A stretch of DNA of 64,000 nt from Arion vulgaris (GCA_020796225.1 CM036762.1:13132414-13196413); one strand, 5' to 3'; numbered from the stretch's first letter, positions 30,628 to 42,054 are shown. Notes: generated from the sequence alone by a model not told the origin. Translations and numbers: made by a program.

Positions 30628-31560
30628 ATCGAAACACGTACAAACAAAGTACTATAGTTTTACAAAATACGGAAACAGTGACGATAAACAGCAACGTTTC
30701 GACCAACAAGGCAATACATAGGAAATAATATCAAGCAAACGAACAAACAGGAGTGACAAATTAAATGAAACACAAATGGACGACCAAATACAAACGTATC
30801 TAGGAAAATCTGGAATAAAAACGAATAACGAAATAAATGTATAACACAAAACAAAAACACAAAACATTAACATTAACACAAAAACACACATAAAACTAGA
30901 AATAGAACGGAAAAGAAACAATGAAAATCTAGTAAATATATAACTTGAATACATGCAACATATACCCATATAGATTACAAAGCATGGGAAGAGAAAGTAC
31001 TAGAAGCATAAGAATGTAATACGTTGAGCCCGCGTGGTCGCAAGGTTCCATACAAAGAAATCAACCGATTCTCCAGAGCAAATCGACTACGATCATCAGA
31101 GGAACATGATCGGATGGCTGTGACCTGGACATCTCAAGCTCCTGAATGGCCAGTATCATTGGAATGGGTAGCTACAGGGTCACAGAGCATTGGCGTATAT
31201 CGCGCAAGTGTTGGACGAATCGGTCACTGAGTCTCTGCCGGTTTCCAATATAGGCCTTGTTGCACCGCTTGCAGATAATGGCATAGACAATATTACGGGA
31301 CTCGCACGTGAAACTGTCTTCAACAACGAACGTGGCTTTTGGAAAAGACACCGCGCGGGTCTGTATTACATACGCATGTGTTAGCGCCGACGGCCACACT
31401 GGATGGTGCCAAATGACTCTGGATATTAGGCTTGAGGCGACTGTGAACCAACATATCCTTAAGGCTTCTGTCCGTCTGTACGCCACCAAAGGATAGTGTT
31501 GGAAGATTGAACGTGTCTCAGGATCAGACTGAAGAATGGAGAGATGACGGAATAAGACTT
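30628..31560 (-). pseudogene. PLE (GIY-YIG part and 3' UTR), minus copy
   Basis: The minus strand encodes THAYVIQTRAVSFPKATFVV, EDSFTCESRNIVYAIICKRC and NKAYIGNRQRLSDR, the linker and GIY-YIG nuclease of a Penelope-like element. The RT domain is missing, so the copy is 5'-truncated. The Zn-knuckle-like CGRRRCNTC motif upstream of it is damaged. The 3' UTR (30628-31020) matches that of the other copies. The left edge has GAAACACGTACAAACAAAGT, the complement of the PLE end. Confidence 0.85.
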
Positions 31561-31930
31561 TCTTAGTACTTTCTTAGTGCTTCTTAGTACTTTCTCTTCC
31601 CATGCTTTGTAATCTATATGGGTATATGTTGCATGTATTCAAGTTATATATTTACTAGATTTTTCATTGTTTCTTTTCAGTTCTATTTCTAGTTTTTATG
31701 TGTTTTTTGTGTTACATTTATTTCGTTATTCGTTTTTATTCCAGATTTTCCTTAGATACGTTTGTATTTGGTCGTCCATTTGTGTATCATTTTAATTTGT
31801 CACTCCTGTTTGTTCGTTTGCTTGATAAAGGCCTTGTTGGTCGAAACGTTGCTATTTATCGTCACTGTTTCTGTATTTTGTAAAACTATAGTACTTTGTT
31901 TGTACGTGTTTCGCTATTTACCAAGTTTTA
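31561..31930 (+). mobile_element. PLE 3' end, plus copy, inverted to the previous one
   Basis: Carries TTCCCATGCTTTGTAATCTA, GATAAAGGCCTTGTTGGTCG and the terminal GTACTTTGTTTGTACGTGTT. With 30628-30985 it makes inverted arms of about 340 bp around the GIY-YIG segment. The ends are CGAAACACG and CGTGTTTCG. Confidence 0.85.
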
Positions 31931-31977
31931 CTGCAGTCTTCCCCCTATTTTTATATATATATGACCATATATGTAAA

Positions 31978-33470
31978 ATGCGCCAACTTCATGATGACCA
32001 GCATCATATAGTTGGATAAGTTGCAAAATCAGGCACTTAGTATCATCAAAGAAGCAATGAAATCAACACTTACATCAGAGATAGAAACATGGGGGGAGGA
32101 AGGTGGTAAAAACACTACGAGAACTCACACATACGAAAGTACTGACACAGGCAGACAAGTTCCGGAGTATGCCAAACCATTGAATGAAACTCAGATTCCA
32201 AAATCTATCAACGGTGACTGAAGATAAACAATTTTATTCATCAGGTCAAACTACTCCATAGGCAAACTTCAGACCTCCCAAAAGTTGATATCCTTCTAAA
32301 GTCTTTTCCAGAACAAATCTTTTGGAGAGACGAGGATGGATACAAATATATATATATAGACAAGTTTGAAAAGAATATTCGACAAGGATGAAACTGAACA
32401 GCATACAACTTAAGACAATCACTCTCTGTTTCCGTAGTGAATAATACCCACAATATTTCTGGGTCAGAGTATACACGGAAGTGTCAGCATAAAACGCAGT
32501 AAAGAATGGAGAAACAGGAGTGTACAAACTCGTAGAATACCTAAACAACTTTATAGACACCATCAAAGTACCGTCGGTGACATTATGTCATAACTATTGC
32601 AAATGAGAAACTGTTGAACGTCAAGCTTGATTCAACATGTCATTTTGACAGGTGTAAAATCAACACTTAAGAACATTTCAGAAAATTGTCATATCTACCT
32701 CCTCCTACCTTACAGTCTGAACTGTGCAGCAAGTGCAAGATTGACATATAGTTCGTACCATCTCTTGTGGAATACCTGGGAATGAGATAGCAGAGTGACT
32801 GCCAAGAAGGTGTTGCAGGAGAGTAACCGGGTGTACCAGTTACCTACCAGCAAAAGAAAAAGATGGTCAAATCAATCAGAAAAACGCCAATGATAAAGCA
32901 GAACGACTGCCATAATATGAGCAGATTAGAACACGTTGTCATATCGCATAGCAGGACACAATCGACTCCACAGTCACATGTATACACAATTCAATTTTGA
33001 CACATCAGCCATATGTACATGTCAACAGGCACCCCGGACTGAACAGCACATACTTCAAGACTGCCCCGAATATAATGCACTGAGACAGACTGAAGGGCAT
33101 AGTGAAACAACATTGGAAAGTAAATGCACGGACCTCTGTGTGAGCTACTAAAGACAGTACATGCAAGACACACCATTGAATATATTAGACTATATTTCAA
33201 GCGAACAAAAGGGAGAAGTAACGAAAGTTGCAAGTTTAGTATGACACCAAAGGAGTCGGAAACTATAAACGGTTTGAGAACCGTCGTACTTACGTGTTGT
33301 GATATATATCTCGTTTGTTATAGTAATATCCTTGGATTCTCCGAAAGGAGTTAATTCTTATTTTTCATGTTTGTTGGCCTACACGCTCTGATATAACCAA
33401 TAAAAGGTTCGCCTTAGGTTGAAAGGGCGTGCCTCGGCTTAAAGAGGCTTTAATCCCCTAATAAACAAAC
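31978..33470 (+). pseudogene. Decayed RNase-H-bearing LINE (Jockey/I group)
   Basis: It opens with LDKLQNQALSIIKEAMKST, the block just after the RT domain. From 32700 an RNase-H-like region holds PSLVEYLGMR, where functional copies have HCGIxGNExAD, so it is decayed. The end 32936-33150 encodes RIAGHNRLHSHMYTQFNFDT, SAICTCQQAPRTEQHILQDC and PEYNALRQ, then MHGPLCELLKTVH. This CxC...HILQDCP block is diagnostic of the group. At least six frame breaks occur. The UTR runs to AATAAACAAACAACAAAC. Confidence 0.8.
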
Positions 33471-33479
33471 AACAAACAT

Positions 33480-33787
33480 TTCATATTTGAATTGTTGTAG
33501 TCAGATTGTGTGAGAGAAGTGTACTTTAACGCTTATCTTATTGTTGATAACAATATGTAAACAAATCGCACTACCGAGATATGCTGTGCTATGTGTGTGA
33601 CAAGGAATGTTGTGTTATTGTTGGTGGAGAGGTACTAATGTTGGTTTGTAATGACATATCGGTCATGTATGTCACATATACATATTGTTATGTTTTTATA
33701 GAACCGTGAGTATAACTGTCTGTATGACTTTGTGCTTGTTCAACATATGTATGTATGCGTCTATCTATCTATTTATCTGTCAACTTG

Positions 33788-33822
<35 letters not shown>

Positions 33823-34027
33823 TTACCATTACATATATCTGTGTAATATATCAATCCATAAATATTAATGTAAAAATAAACATAACACTTATCGTACATA
33901 TTTGATTTGGTACATGTGTTACTGTAGCGACTTCTGAGTTTGTATTATATCTTTCTTGCCTTCATGCTCATACCTACGTTTCTCTTCAAAAGATTCTGCA
34001 CATTTAATATATATATAAATGTAAATA
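33480..34027. other. No gene; (CT)n at 33789-33822
   Basis: AT-rich, with a CT/CTAT microsatellite. CTTCTGAGTTTGTATTATAT ... CTCTTCAAAAGATTCTGCAC at 33930-34005 repeats, diverged, at 36980-37065. Confidence 0.5.
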
Positions 34028-34330
34028 TCTCCATATCGACCACTTCCTAAACCATTCTTTTTGTGATTTGTATGTGATGTAAGACTAAGAGCAAGTGTAC
34101 GTTGTGTCAGTTATGCACCTATAAGTAGGCCAGCACATCAGATTTCTGCCAGCACATCAGATTTAGCGCAGCACATCAGATTTCTGACAGCACATCAGAT
34201 TTCTACGATGCATTTTATTTACTAGTATAGCTTCACTAGACCCGTACCTCAGTCGCCTCTTACGACATGCCTTGTAGGTCTCAATGCTACTATTCTTTGC
34301 TCCCATTGCGAGCCACGACAACAGATGGGC
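34028..34330 (-). mobile_element. SINE S3 with internal 22-bp expansion
   Basis: TCCATATCGACCACTTCCTA at the 3' side, core CAGTCGCCTCTTACGACATG. At 34127-34205 the segment CAGCACATCAGATTTCTG is repeated four times, a tandem growth absent from other S3 copies. Confidence 0.8.
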
Positions 34331-34794
34331 GAATCCAACACTCGACGTTCCACAAGGGAAGGCAGGAATTGACCCTCGTACCTCCCACACACTAGGATCT
34401 TATAACGTGAAGTGACAATCACTTCCTAACCTGAGGTTTGAAAATTGACTCCCCCCTATTTTGATTAAAAAAACCGCATACACCTCAGTTTCTCAATGAT
34501 GTTGACTACCTTACATGTTATTAAACTGAAGAATACAACAAGTCCGAGCTCTACTAGATTGTTGAAGAAGAGGTAGAAGAAGCATACGGTTGGTATGCAT
34601 ATACGTTTTCTCACCTTCTGTCTATCTATAACGATGATGATTGTTTGAGCTATGGGACCAGTGTGTTGGATTTCTGGCCTGTATTTCGATTTATCGTAAA
34701 CATAAACATCTTCTGTAAACATGTTTCCCAGGTATTTGAACTCTTAAGATTAATCTGAAAGTTATTGACATATAGGCTAAGTGGATGGAATAAT

Positions 34795-34885
34795 ATCATC
34801 TTCGATATTGATATGTATGGGGTTATCTTTATATGCTCATCTTCGTATTATTGATATGTATGGGGTTATCTTTATAGGATATCTT
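34795..34885 (+). repeat. ~50-bp direct duplication
   Basis: CATCTTCG(A)TATTGATATG ... GGGGTTATCTTTATA occurs twice in tandem. Confidence 0.75.
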
Positions 34886-34899
34886 CAAGGCAGATAGAG

Positions 34900-35010
34900 A
34901 GAGGCGACAGCACAGTGTTTAGTGCAGTTATTTCCTAGATGAGCTGTCTTGGTTCTATCCCCAGTCGGAAATTTCACACCTGTAAGCGGGACTCAGGTCG
35001 ACGCAGCTTC
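34900..35010 (+). mobile_element. SINE S8 5' part
   Basis: A tRNA-like head (GACAGCACAGTGTTTAGTGC, box B CTTGGTTCTATCCCC) then GCGGGACTCAGGTCGACGCA. It is cut by the S3 copy that follows. Confidence 0.6.
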
Positions 35011-35025
35011 ATTTTATATAACGTT

Positions 35026-35275
35026 AGCCCGTGTGGTGCCGGGCCCGCTGGGAAGCAAAGAATAGTACCACTGCGACCTACAAGGCATGTCGTAAGAGAC
35101 GACTGATGTAGGGGCATATGGAAGCTACTTTAGTAAAAAAAAAACGTCGCAGAAATCGGATGTGCTGGTCTACATAAATGGCACAACGTACAATCGCTCT
35201 TAGGCTCAGATCCCATACAAATCACAAAAACTGGTTAACATTTAGTCGATATGGAGCGTATGAAGAAAAAGAAAG
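35026..35275 (+). mobile_element. SINE family S3
   Basis: GCCCGTGTGGTGCCGGGCCC head, core AAGGCATGTCGTAAGAGACG, end GTCGATATGGAGCGTATGAAG. Confidence 0.8.
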
Positions 35276-35395
35276 AAATAAAGTACACAATGGAAAGTAG
35301 AGAAGAAAGGCGTGTTGTTGACTCTACCACCCACTGTTTTTTTATATGTGTGCATCCAACAAAACAGAAAACGGGTTCTTTACTCTTCTATCTTT

Positions 35396-35600
35396 ACAAT
35401 GATGATCAACAAATAAACAAGGTACAGGTATTAAGAGCTTCCGAAAAAACAAATAGACAAACACGGGACTCGAACCACTTACCCTAGTCCTTACGACACC
35501 AATCGCCTAGCCTAGCAATACGAGCGTTTTTACGAACACAACCAATGAACCATTCTAAAAAATGACTCACGGGGGAGCGTCTTTCTCAAACGCTCGTTAT
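35396..35600 (-). mobile_element. SINE family S4
   Basis: ATGATCAACAAATAAACAAG ... ACACGGGACTCGAACCACTT ... GCCTAGCCTAGCAATACGAG. It ends near CACGGGGGAGCGTCTTTCTC. Confidence 0.8.
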
Positions 35601-35720
35601 TTAACTAGACACAGAACAATCAGGTAGGGTTCGTTCCAACAATGTCTGCACAAACACATGCTATAAGCTTATTGTGCTTGTATATATTTGAGACGAGAAA
35701 TATCATACATACACACATAT
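35600..35720. repeat. Short repeat shared with 43860 and 49160
   Basis: GACACAGAACAATCAGGTAG, TGCACAAACACATGCTATAA and GCTTATTGTGCTTGTATATA recur at 43860-43980, and a part recurs at 49185-49230. Confidence 0.6.
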
Positions 35721-36209
35721 ACACATATAACAAACATGCATACATCATTCAAAGTAGCTTCAAATTTATTATAAGATGAGCACACGGAGTTTTTTATCGC
35801 TTATCTTTACGATGATGAATTTCGTCAATTTGTGTTGGATTGCTATTTGCTTTTTATGTGTGTGTTATTTATAATATATTTTAGTCCTCATAAAGGGACT
35901 TGTGTTGAGTCAATTGTTAAATGAGTTTTTGTAACTATATATGCCGATATGTACACACTATCGTTGAATGATATTAATGTGTGTTGATGTTCACACATTC
36001 TTGTTCTTTGTCAGGTGATACTTTTGTGAATCCCTGCATAATTTGTTCCTCTCTGACTCAATTGTTATATCTGCATCATTTGTTTTTAAAATTACGTGTG
36101 TCCACATGCTATATATATATATATAGGCTGGTAGTTTTGATTTACGTCCCGATTCTGCAATGTCGCGTTGGTCTGACACAGCGCTCCAACATACGCATGC
36201 AAATTCGGA

Positions 36210-36510
36210 ATTACGCATCCTAGTCGATATACTCTTCATTGCTAAGCTATATGTCGCGTCACTCCCAGTCGATATACTCTTTCTCATTGGCATACGTCAT
36301 TGCTAATGTCGCGTCCCAGTTGAATCATGCTAGCGTCAGTTAGCTCACTAATATGTCGCGTCCCAGTTGATATACTGCTTCATTGCTACTAATGTCACGT
36401 CCCAGTTGATATGACTATAATCTTTTCATATGCATGCTACTAATGTCGCGTCCCAGTTGACATACTGCTTCATTGCTACTAATGTCAAGTCCCAGTTGAT
36501 ATATTCTCTT
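36210..36510 (+). repeat. ~40-bp tandem repeat, 6-7 degenerate copies
   Basis: Unit ACTAATGTCGCGTCCCAGTT plus GATATACTGCTTCATTGCT. The left copies carry insertions and the right copies are regular. Confidence 0.8.
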
Positions 36511-36599
36511 GATCCATGATTCCGAAAATGATTAGAAATCATATGAAGAAACAAACCTGGATTGTGTATTTTAACTTCAGCTTGTTTGTAAAATTGCCT

Positions 36600-36955
36600 T
36601 GAAACGATTATTTTATGCTATGAAAGGGATCGAGGTTTCCATAGTTTTAAAACATACGTCATCGAATCGTGTGTATATATTAATTTGTATACCGTAGACT
36701 TCCGGAAACGTTCATAGCAAATTGTAAACAAACTTAGAAACTCTCGATGAAATAGGCGTGTTCGGTTTTTAGATTTTTTTCTAAAATTGTCAGCGCTACC
36801 TATTTCAAACTATGACAGGTAGCATCACGATATCAAAACAAACATATCCTGCAAATTTCAGCTAAATCTGTTAAGTAGTATCCGAGTCTATAGGTAACAA
36901 ACATACATCCATACATCCATTTTTATATATATAGATATGGCCTTTTTCGTCTTTA
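36600..36955 (+). mobile_element. 3' end of an unidentified LINE or SINE
   Basis: GCAAATTTCAGCTAAATCTG and GAGTCTATAGGTAACAAACA, then ACATACATCC and TTTTTATATATATAGAT. This resembles the common invertebrate LINE 3' end that reads AAATTTCAxxxAAATCGGT ... TTTTATATATATAGAT. No coding part was recognised. Confidence 0.5.
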
Positions 36956-36959
36956 CAGA

Positions 36960-37290
36960 CTGTCAATTGGCAAGTGTTTTACTGTGACAACTTCTGAGTT
37001 TTCGCTTATCTCTCTTGTCTTTCAGCTCATACATAAATCTCTTCTCAAAAGACTTTACGCCCTTGCGCAGTATCATGTTCCACATAACTTTGTCATCAAC
37101 TAATTGATGGGACCCATAGAAAGGTACTTCATTGAGGCCTTGCAGACATCTTTATATCTGAGCAGTGGTCTACCTTGTGCTCTTCCTCCGAAAGTTCACA
37201 GAACAACATTTGTTTAGGTATGTGACACTTGTCTATTCTCCTCACATGCCTTAACCATCTTAGTCGTCCACTGCTGAATATAGATATCTT
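36960..37290 (-). pseudogene. LINE C-terminal fragment
   Basis: The minus strand gives RRIDKCHIPKQMLFCELSEE, which corresponds to RMPDxRIPKQLLYGELKEG in a known LINE group, then a decayed stretch. It lies directly left of a MITE. Confidence 0.5.
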
Positions 37291-37294
37291 TCTC

Positions 37295-37460
37295 CAGGAC
37301 CGTGCTGTATATGTTCTCAGTATGATGCAAGTCTTCGAAATGCTCCTTAAATGTTTTTTTAAAAACCTTCAATTGTAATTTTGATTTCGCTGCTTATGTC
37401 GCCCTCTTACGGTCCACCTGATGCGGCTGCCTCTCGGTATCATAGAACGGCACTGCCCTG
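37295..37460. mobile_element. CAGGGCCGTGC MITE, full copy 2
   Basis: Ends CAGGACCGTGCTG and the complement CAGGGCAGTGCCG. TSD TCTTTCTC (37287-37294) and TCTTTTTC (37461-37468), one mismatch. Confidence 0.85.
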
Positions 37461-37699
37461 TCTTTTTCTCTCACAGTGTGATCCTCTTCTCTCTCTCTCT
37501 GTGTGTGTGCATGTGCTCTGGCTTGAGCCTAATTATCTTTCTCTCTGTTTGTTTCTTTGTACGTGGATTCTTTCTTCAGTGTCAAACGAATTCTACTATC
37601 CATACTTTCCATTATTATTATTTCTCTTTCGCTGTTTGTGTCTCTGGCTCCATTCTTCAATAAGAAACCAGTACTTTTAAAAGATGGTTTTCATTATGT

Positions 37700-37950
37700 G
37701 TCTACTGGGGCCCAAATTTGGGGTGTAAAGAATAGAACCACTGTTACCTGCCACGCATGTCGTAAGAGGCGAATAAGAAGGTTTGGCTGAAATCTGGGTG
37801 AACATATCATAAACGTGTAGAAGTCTATGCGTTTAGGGGCCTACAAACCAATGTGCAACGTATACACGTTCTTGGCAAAGTTTAAACATACGAGTATCAC
37901 AAATAGTGATTAAATTGGTCGTAAAGAACGAACGCAAAGAAGAAGAAGAT
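37700..37950 (+). mobile_element. SINE family S2
   Basis: GGGGCCCAAATTTGGGGTGT, core CGCATGTCGTAAGAGGCGAA, end GAACGCAAAGAAGAAGAAG. Confidence 0.85.
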
Positions 37951-37954
37951 GATT

Positions 37955-38250
37955 TATGTCTCTATTTATCTCTTTTTCTCTCTCTCTATTTATTTTCAAT
38001 GGTAACCGATTTCTTATAGCGATGTTCCACATTCTCTTTTCTCTCTCTTTCTATCTCTCACTCTCTGTCTCTGTGTGTGTGTTTTATTTATCTTATGATA
38101 AACCATTTCTTTTAATGGTTTTTAATATTATCTTCTCTCTGGATTGTTTTCTGCCGCTATCTTTCTTTCTTTCTCTCCGTGTTGCGTTCTGTGTGTATGT
38201 GTGCATGCGCGCGCGTGTGTGTATGTGTCTTTGTGATGTTGAGTAACAGT
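37955..38250. repeat. Pyrimidine-rich low-complexity tract
   Basis: TCTCTC, TTTCTTTC and (GT)n runs. The ORFs here are compositional. Confidence 0.7.
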
Positions 38251-38364
38251 GCTCACGTTTTTCTTCAAAAGCGATCGGTTCACATCCGATATGAGAAGAT
38301 CGGTTTTTTTCCAGTTACCCTGATCTCTGTGTAGATGAGATCAAGTTCATAGTCATATTTTTGT

Positions 38365-38828
38365 TGGTACTTGTCTACAATTTCACCGCAAAAACTAAAT
38401 ATTTTCATTCTAAATATAGACTGTTTGCGAGCATTGTTCTAAATATAGCGCAGAGGTTCCCATTATTTATGTTATTGACGTAAAATCCCGTCATTCCCTG
38501 AGTGAGTGAGTTTATGTGGCGTCGCCGGACTAAATCCAGAAATTTAACCCTTCGTAGCTATTATTGCTGATACCATAAGTTTCTGGCCCCCACAGTAACA
38601 CTCCTAGTCCCATCCTGCCTCCTTCCACCTCACATTTCCACATACAGTCCTTTTCAGGGCTCCCAATTCAATTAAAACATTGCTTATTTACATACAAAAT
38701 TCACAATAAACACCACATCCGTGACCTTTGAACCTGGTTCTCCGCCAAACACTGATGGCGGACTGACGTCACTTAACTTAGGTCAGCGAGGTTTCCTTTT
38801 CCTGCGGTGAAATTGTAGACAAGTACCA
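38365..38828. mobile_element. TIR element, 25-bp perfect inverted ends
   Basis: The left end 38366-38390 begins GGTACTTGTCTACAATTTCA and is exactly complementary to 38803-38827. The interior (about 410 bp) includes GTGAGTGAGTTTATGTGGCG and no ORF. No clear TSD: the right flank is occupied by an S1 SINE. Confidence 0.75.
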
Positions 38829-39035
38829 TTTTTTTTTTCTTATCCAGAAGCACTTAAGCTGAAAGCTCTTCGGCTCGGTGTCATGGACATCGTAACCCTT
38901 CGGTTCGGTGCCACGAACACCGTAAATCTGGGGAACCTGTGGCTTTTCTGCCAGTCCGCGGAATTGAACCCGCACACACAGAGGACTTGTCACCCGTAGT
39001 CCAACGCGCTACGAACACGCTGGGAAGGCGGGCAT
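38829..39035 (-). mobile_element. SINE family S1
   Basis: Poly-T, TATCCAGAAGCACTTAAGCT, then box B in complement (GGAATTGAACCCGC) and GCTACGAACACGCTGGG. It is inserted at the right TIR of the preceding element. Confidence 0.85.
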
Positions 39036-39199
39036 AGTAAAAACGTGGTCTGATGTTCGTAAGCAGAAAAACTTGACAGTTTAGAAATCGATACAATTTT
39101 GACGGTAAAACCTCTACCCAGACAAAAATCATTAATACCAAATGAATAACAAATTCATGAACATTTTTATCATTCTAAAAATTATATCACGAACCCTAG

Positions 39200-39303
39200 C
39201 CGATGCTACGAAGTATGTGCATCATCGCTGAGGTCTTCCTATGTGAGAAAGAAATCAGAGCAAACATCGTTGTTCACCGAAGTGCGATGAAGTTTGTTCA
39301 ATC
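39200..39303 (+). mobile_element. S10 fragment
   Basis: CATCGCTGAGGTCTTCCTAT, GTGAGAAAGAAATCAGAGCA, GTTCACCGAAGTGCGATGAA. Confidence 0.55.
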
Positions 39304-39304
39304 A

Positions 39305-39833
39305 ATTCTTCTTCTTCAAACGCTCCGTATCGACCACTTGTTAACTACTCTGTGATTTGAATGTGATCCGAGCCTAAGATCGAGTGTACGTTTTGCCAGT
39401 AATATGCTCTCAAGTAGGCCATCCAATCCGATTTCTGCGACGCTTTTATTTACTAGGGTAGCTTCTCAGCCACTACCTCAGTCGCCTCTTACGACATGCC
39501 TTGTAGGTCACAGTCTTACTTCTTCTTCTTCTTCTTCTTTGCGTTCGTTCTTTACGACCTATTTTAATCACTCTTTGTGATATGTTTGATCTTTGCCAAG
39601 AACGTGTATACGTTGCACATTAGTTTGGTAGGAACCTAAACGAATAGACTTCTACATATTTAGGACACGTACATCCGATTTCAGCCAAACCTCCTTAGTC
39701 GCCTCTTACGACATGCGTGGCAGTTAACAGTGGTTCTATTCTTTACATCCCAAATTTGGGCCCCGGTAACCACTCGGGCGCCAGTCTTACTATTCTTTGC
39801 TCCCCGTGCGAGCCCGGCAACACACAGGCTGTT
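39305..39833 (-). mobile_element. SINE S3 split by an S2 insertion
   Basis: 3' side TTCAAACGCTCCGTATCGAC (39312), core CGCCTCTTACGACATGCCTT (39484), head TGCGAGCCCGGCAACACACA (39806). The two parts join across 39520-39781. Confidence 0.85.
39520..39781 (-). mobile_element. SINE S2 nested in S3
   Basis: Flanked by the perfect TSD CAGTCTTAC (39511-39519 and 39782-39790). AAG tail at the left, head GGGCCCCGGTAACCACTCGG at the right. Confidence 0.9.
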
Positions 39834-40385
39834 CAATCAATAAAGTTGTGTCAACGTTTTATTTCTCAAATGGTAAACCCTTTCTTATTGTCAGATTTCA
39901 CATGATATTGTCTCTCCTGTTCTCTCTCTCTTTATCTCTCACATAATGCATCTGAATTTCATTGAACACACAGAAATTTGCATTCCTTTTTCTTACTGTG
40001 TGCTTGCTTTCTCTCTCTCCCTTTCCCTCCTTCTTTCTCAGTCTTTCACATTATCTCTAAATACCCCTCAAATGTCAAACACAATTTTGCATAATTTAAC
40101 GTGAACGACAGGTCTCTCTTCTCATCTCTCTCTCTTTCTCAGTTTTTTTTTCAACGATCTGTTGCTTCATTAACCCGTCCTTATTAACATCACGTGAAGC
40201 AGTTGATAAAAATTCAATTTCTCTGATTGAAAGTTCAAACCAGGCCTTGCCTTGTCTTCTAATTCTCATGTTGTATTCATTGGAAACTTCTCATTTATAC
40301 ACCACTTGCCTGCAGCCATATTCCTCTTCAGATATTAGCATAGTTAGTTTTGGACAAATAAGTCAATGACTGCAGAAACCTGAAG
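39834..40385. other. No gene; CT-rich tracts
   Basis: Several (CT)n and TTTC runs between 39910 and 40150. Nothing else recognised. Confidence 0.5.
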
Positions 40386-40680
40386 CATAAAAAAATAGCT
40401 TTTACATTAATGTAGTTGCTAGTATGTCTTCATTCCTCGTCTCAACTCTGCTGTTTTCTTCTCCTTCATCTTCCACTCTTCCACCATTTACTTCTTTATA
40501 GAATTGTAGGAGAAGGGTGTAGTGATCTTGTGTGTGCAATTTGTAAGCTGTTATTAATTTTCTTAAAGCTGTTCTTGATGCCGTCGCGTTATCTTTTGCG
40601 AGATCTTCCTCTTGCTCTGTACTCGTTATACTTTTTTCAGTGTGTCATATTGTTTTGCATTTCATTATTCTGATATAGAA
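40386..40680 (-). mobile_element. LINE 3' fragment, paralogue of the 60.7-kb PLE target
   Basis: CACCATTTACTTCTTTATAG, GTGTAGTGATCTTGTGTGTG and GCGAGATCTTCCTCTTGCTC match the two halves around the PLE at 60703-62776. The uninterrupted ACTTCTTTATA at 40490-40500 is the empty site. The minus strand holds a broken ARGRPRKRW-type frame. Confidence 0.75.
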
Positions 40681-40795
40681 TATCTCTGTTGTTATATGTG
40701 GTTTTCAACTGTCTCACACTGCATTCGTTTGCAATTTCAATTTGTACTTTTAATTCATTTTTAAAATTTCTATAAACTCACTATTGTAATTATCT

Positions 40796-41276
40796 CTTCT
40801 CTTATCGCCATTTCCTGTGTCTTATCTCCATTTCCTGTGTCTTATCGCCATTTCCTGTGTCTTCTCGTCATTTCCTGTGTCTTATCACCATTTTCTGTGT
40901 CTTATCACCATTTCCTGTGTCTTCTCGTCATTTCCTGTGTCTTATCACCATTTCCTGTGTCGTCTCGCAGTTTCCTGTGTCTTATCACCATTTCCTGTGT
41001 CTTATCGCTATTTCACATGCATTATCACCATTTTCTGTGTCTTATCGCCATTTTCAGTGTCTTATCGCAATTTCATTTGTCTTCTCGCCATTTTCTGTGT
41101 CATCTCGCAGTTTCCTGTGTCTTATCACCATTTCCTGTGTCTTATCACTATTTCACATGCCTTATCACCATTTTATGTGTCTCATCCTCATTTCCTGTGT
41201 CTTAGCGCCATTTCCTGTGTCTTATCGCCATTTCCTGTGTCTTATCGCCATTTCCTGTGTTGTATCGCTATTTCCT
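40796..41276 (+). repeat. 20-bp tandem repeat, 24 copies
   Basis: Unit CTTATCGCCATTTCCTGTGT with C/A, T/G and CTTCTCGTC variants. All three plus frames stay open (122, 161 and 168 codons). There is no reason to call a protein. Confidence 0.95.
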
Positions 41277-41775
41277 GTCTTAACTTGTTGCCCCAACCTG
41301 GAGGACCAGGAAGCCATGTTTAATTTGATCTCACCTGAGTGACCTGTCCTGCCTAGGTGACCCTGCCAGGAACACAGATCCCCACCGTTCTAGCGCACTG
41401 TGTCATTAGAGCACGTAATTCTCCACATTACTGCAAGATAATGACCCCACAGAGAATTAGTTATCTATTTCTTATGTATATATATAAACAAATATAAACA
41501 AATCTATCTTTTATGTACACGAATGTGTTATATAATATATCTCATGTACCCGAAGATGTGTACAAAACGTTTCATATAAAAAAATGTCAAGCATTTAGAT
41601 TTCATCATTTTCGTTCACTCTAACAAGTCATTTTGAATATCTTTTAAGAAAGCAGTGGATGGTATCAGGCTGTTTATGTCTCTATAAACTGTATCTTGTA
41701 CTTGCTTTGTTTTGGCCTGTTTTGAGTCTGTATATTAGGATTTGGTCTTTTGAAATCGCATTTGACATCACAAAC
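41277..41775. other. Unassigned, first part GC-richer
   Basis: 41290-41420 (CAACCTGGAGGACCAGGAAG ... CCTGCCAGGAACACAGATCC) is less AT-rich than its surroundings and may be a SINE body, but I found no second copy. Confidence 0.35.
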
Positions 41776-41779
41776 TTAG

Positions 41780-41900
41780 AAAAGACACGACTCAGCGAAG
41801 CTCTTTCTTGGAGAACTAGCTAGTCGTGGTTTTAAAAGCGCTCGTCTTCAGAGCTTGGTGATGCGAGCAGTGGGAAATAAAGGTACGATTCAAATCCAGT
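41780..41900 (+). mobile_element. Diverged S4-like SINE head
   Basis: GAGAACTAGCTAGTCGTGGT, GCTCGTCTTCAGAGCTTGG, then box-B-like ACGATTCAAATCC. It is close to the 14930 copy. Confidence 0.5.
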
Positions 41901-42054
41901 GATTGGAAAATGTTTTTGTCAATACTTGCCTAATGTCAGCTTATTTAACATTTGCAATGTCTTTAGCAAGACATATAGTCTTAAATATATTAGCTTTTTT
42001 GACAAAAAGCCTTTATGGAGGCTGTAATTTAGGCAGAATCTCTACTGTGCAAAG

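Noticed and set aside
35000..36000. Integrated virus
   Set aside because: No capsid, protease, integrase or envelope-like coding found here or elsewhere in the window.
40817..41342. 168-, 122- and 161-codon ORFs
   Set aside because: All three frames of a 20-bp tandem repeat are open; no conserved protein pattern.
41280..41420. GC-richer patch as an exon
   Set aside because: No open frame of useful length, no splice-site pair and no recognisable protein; left unassigned.
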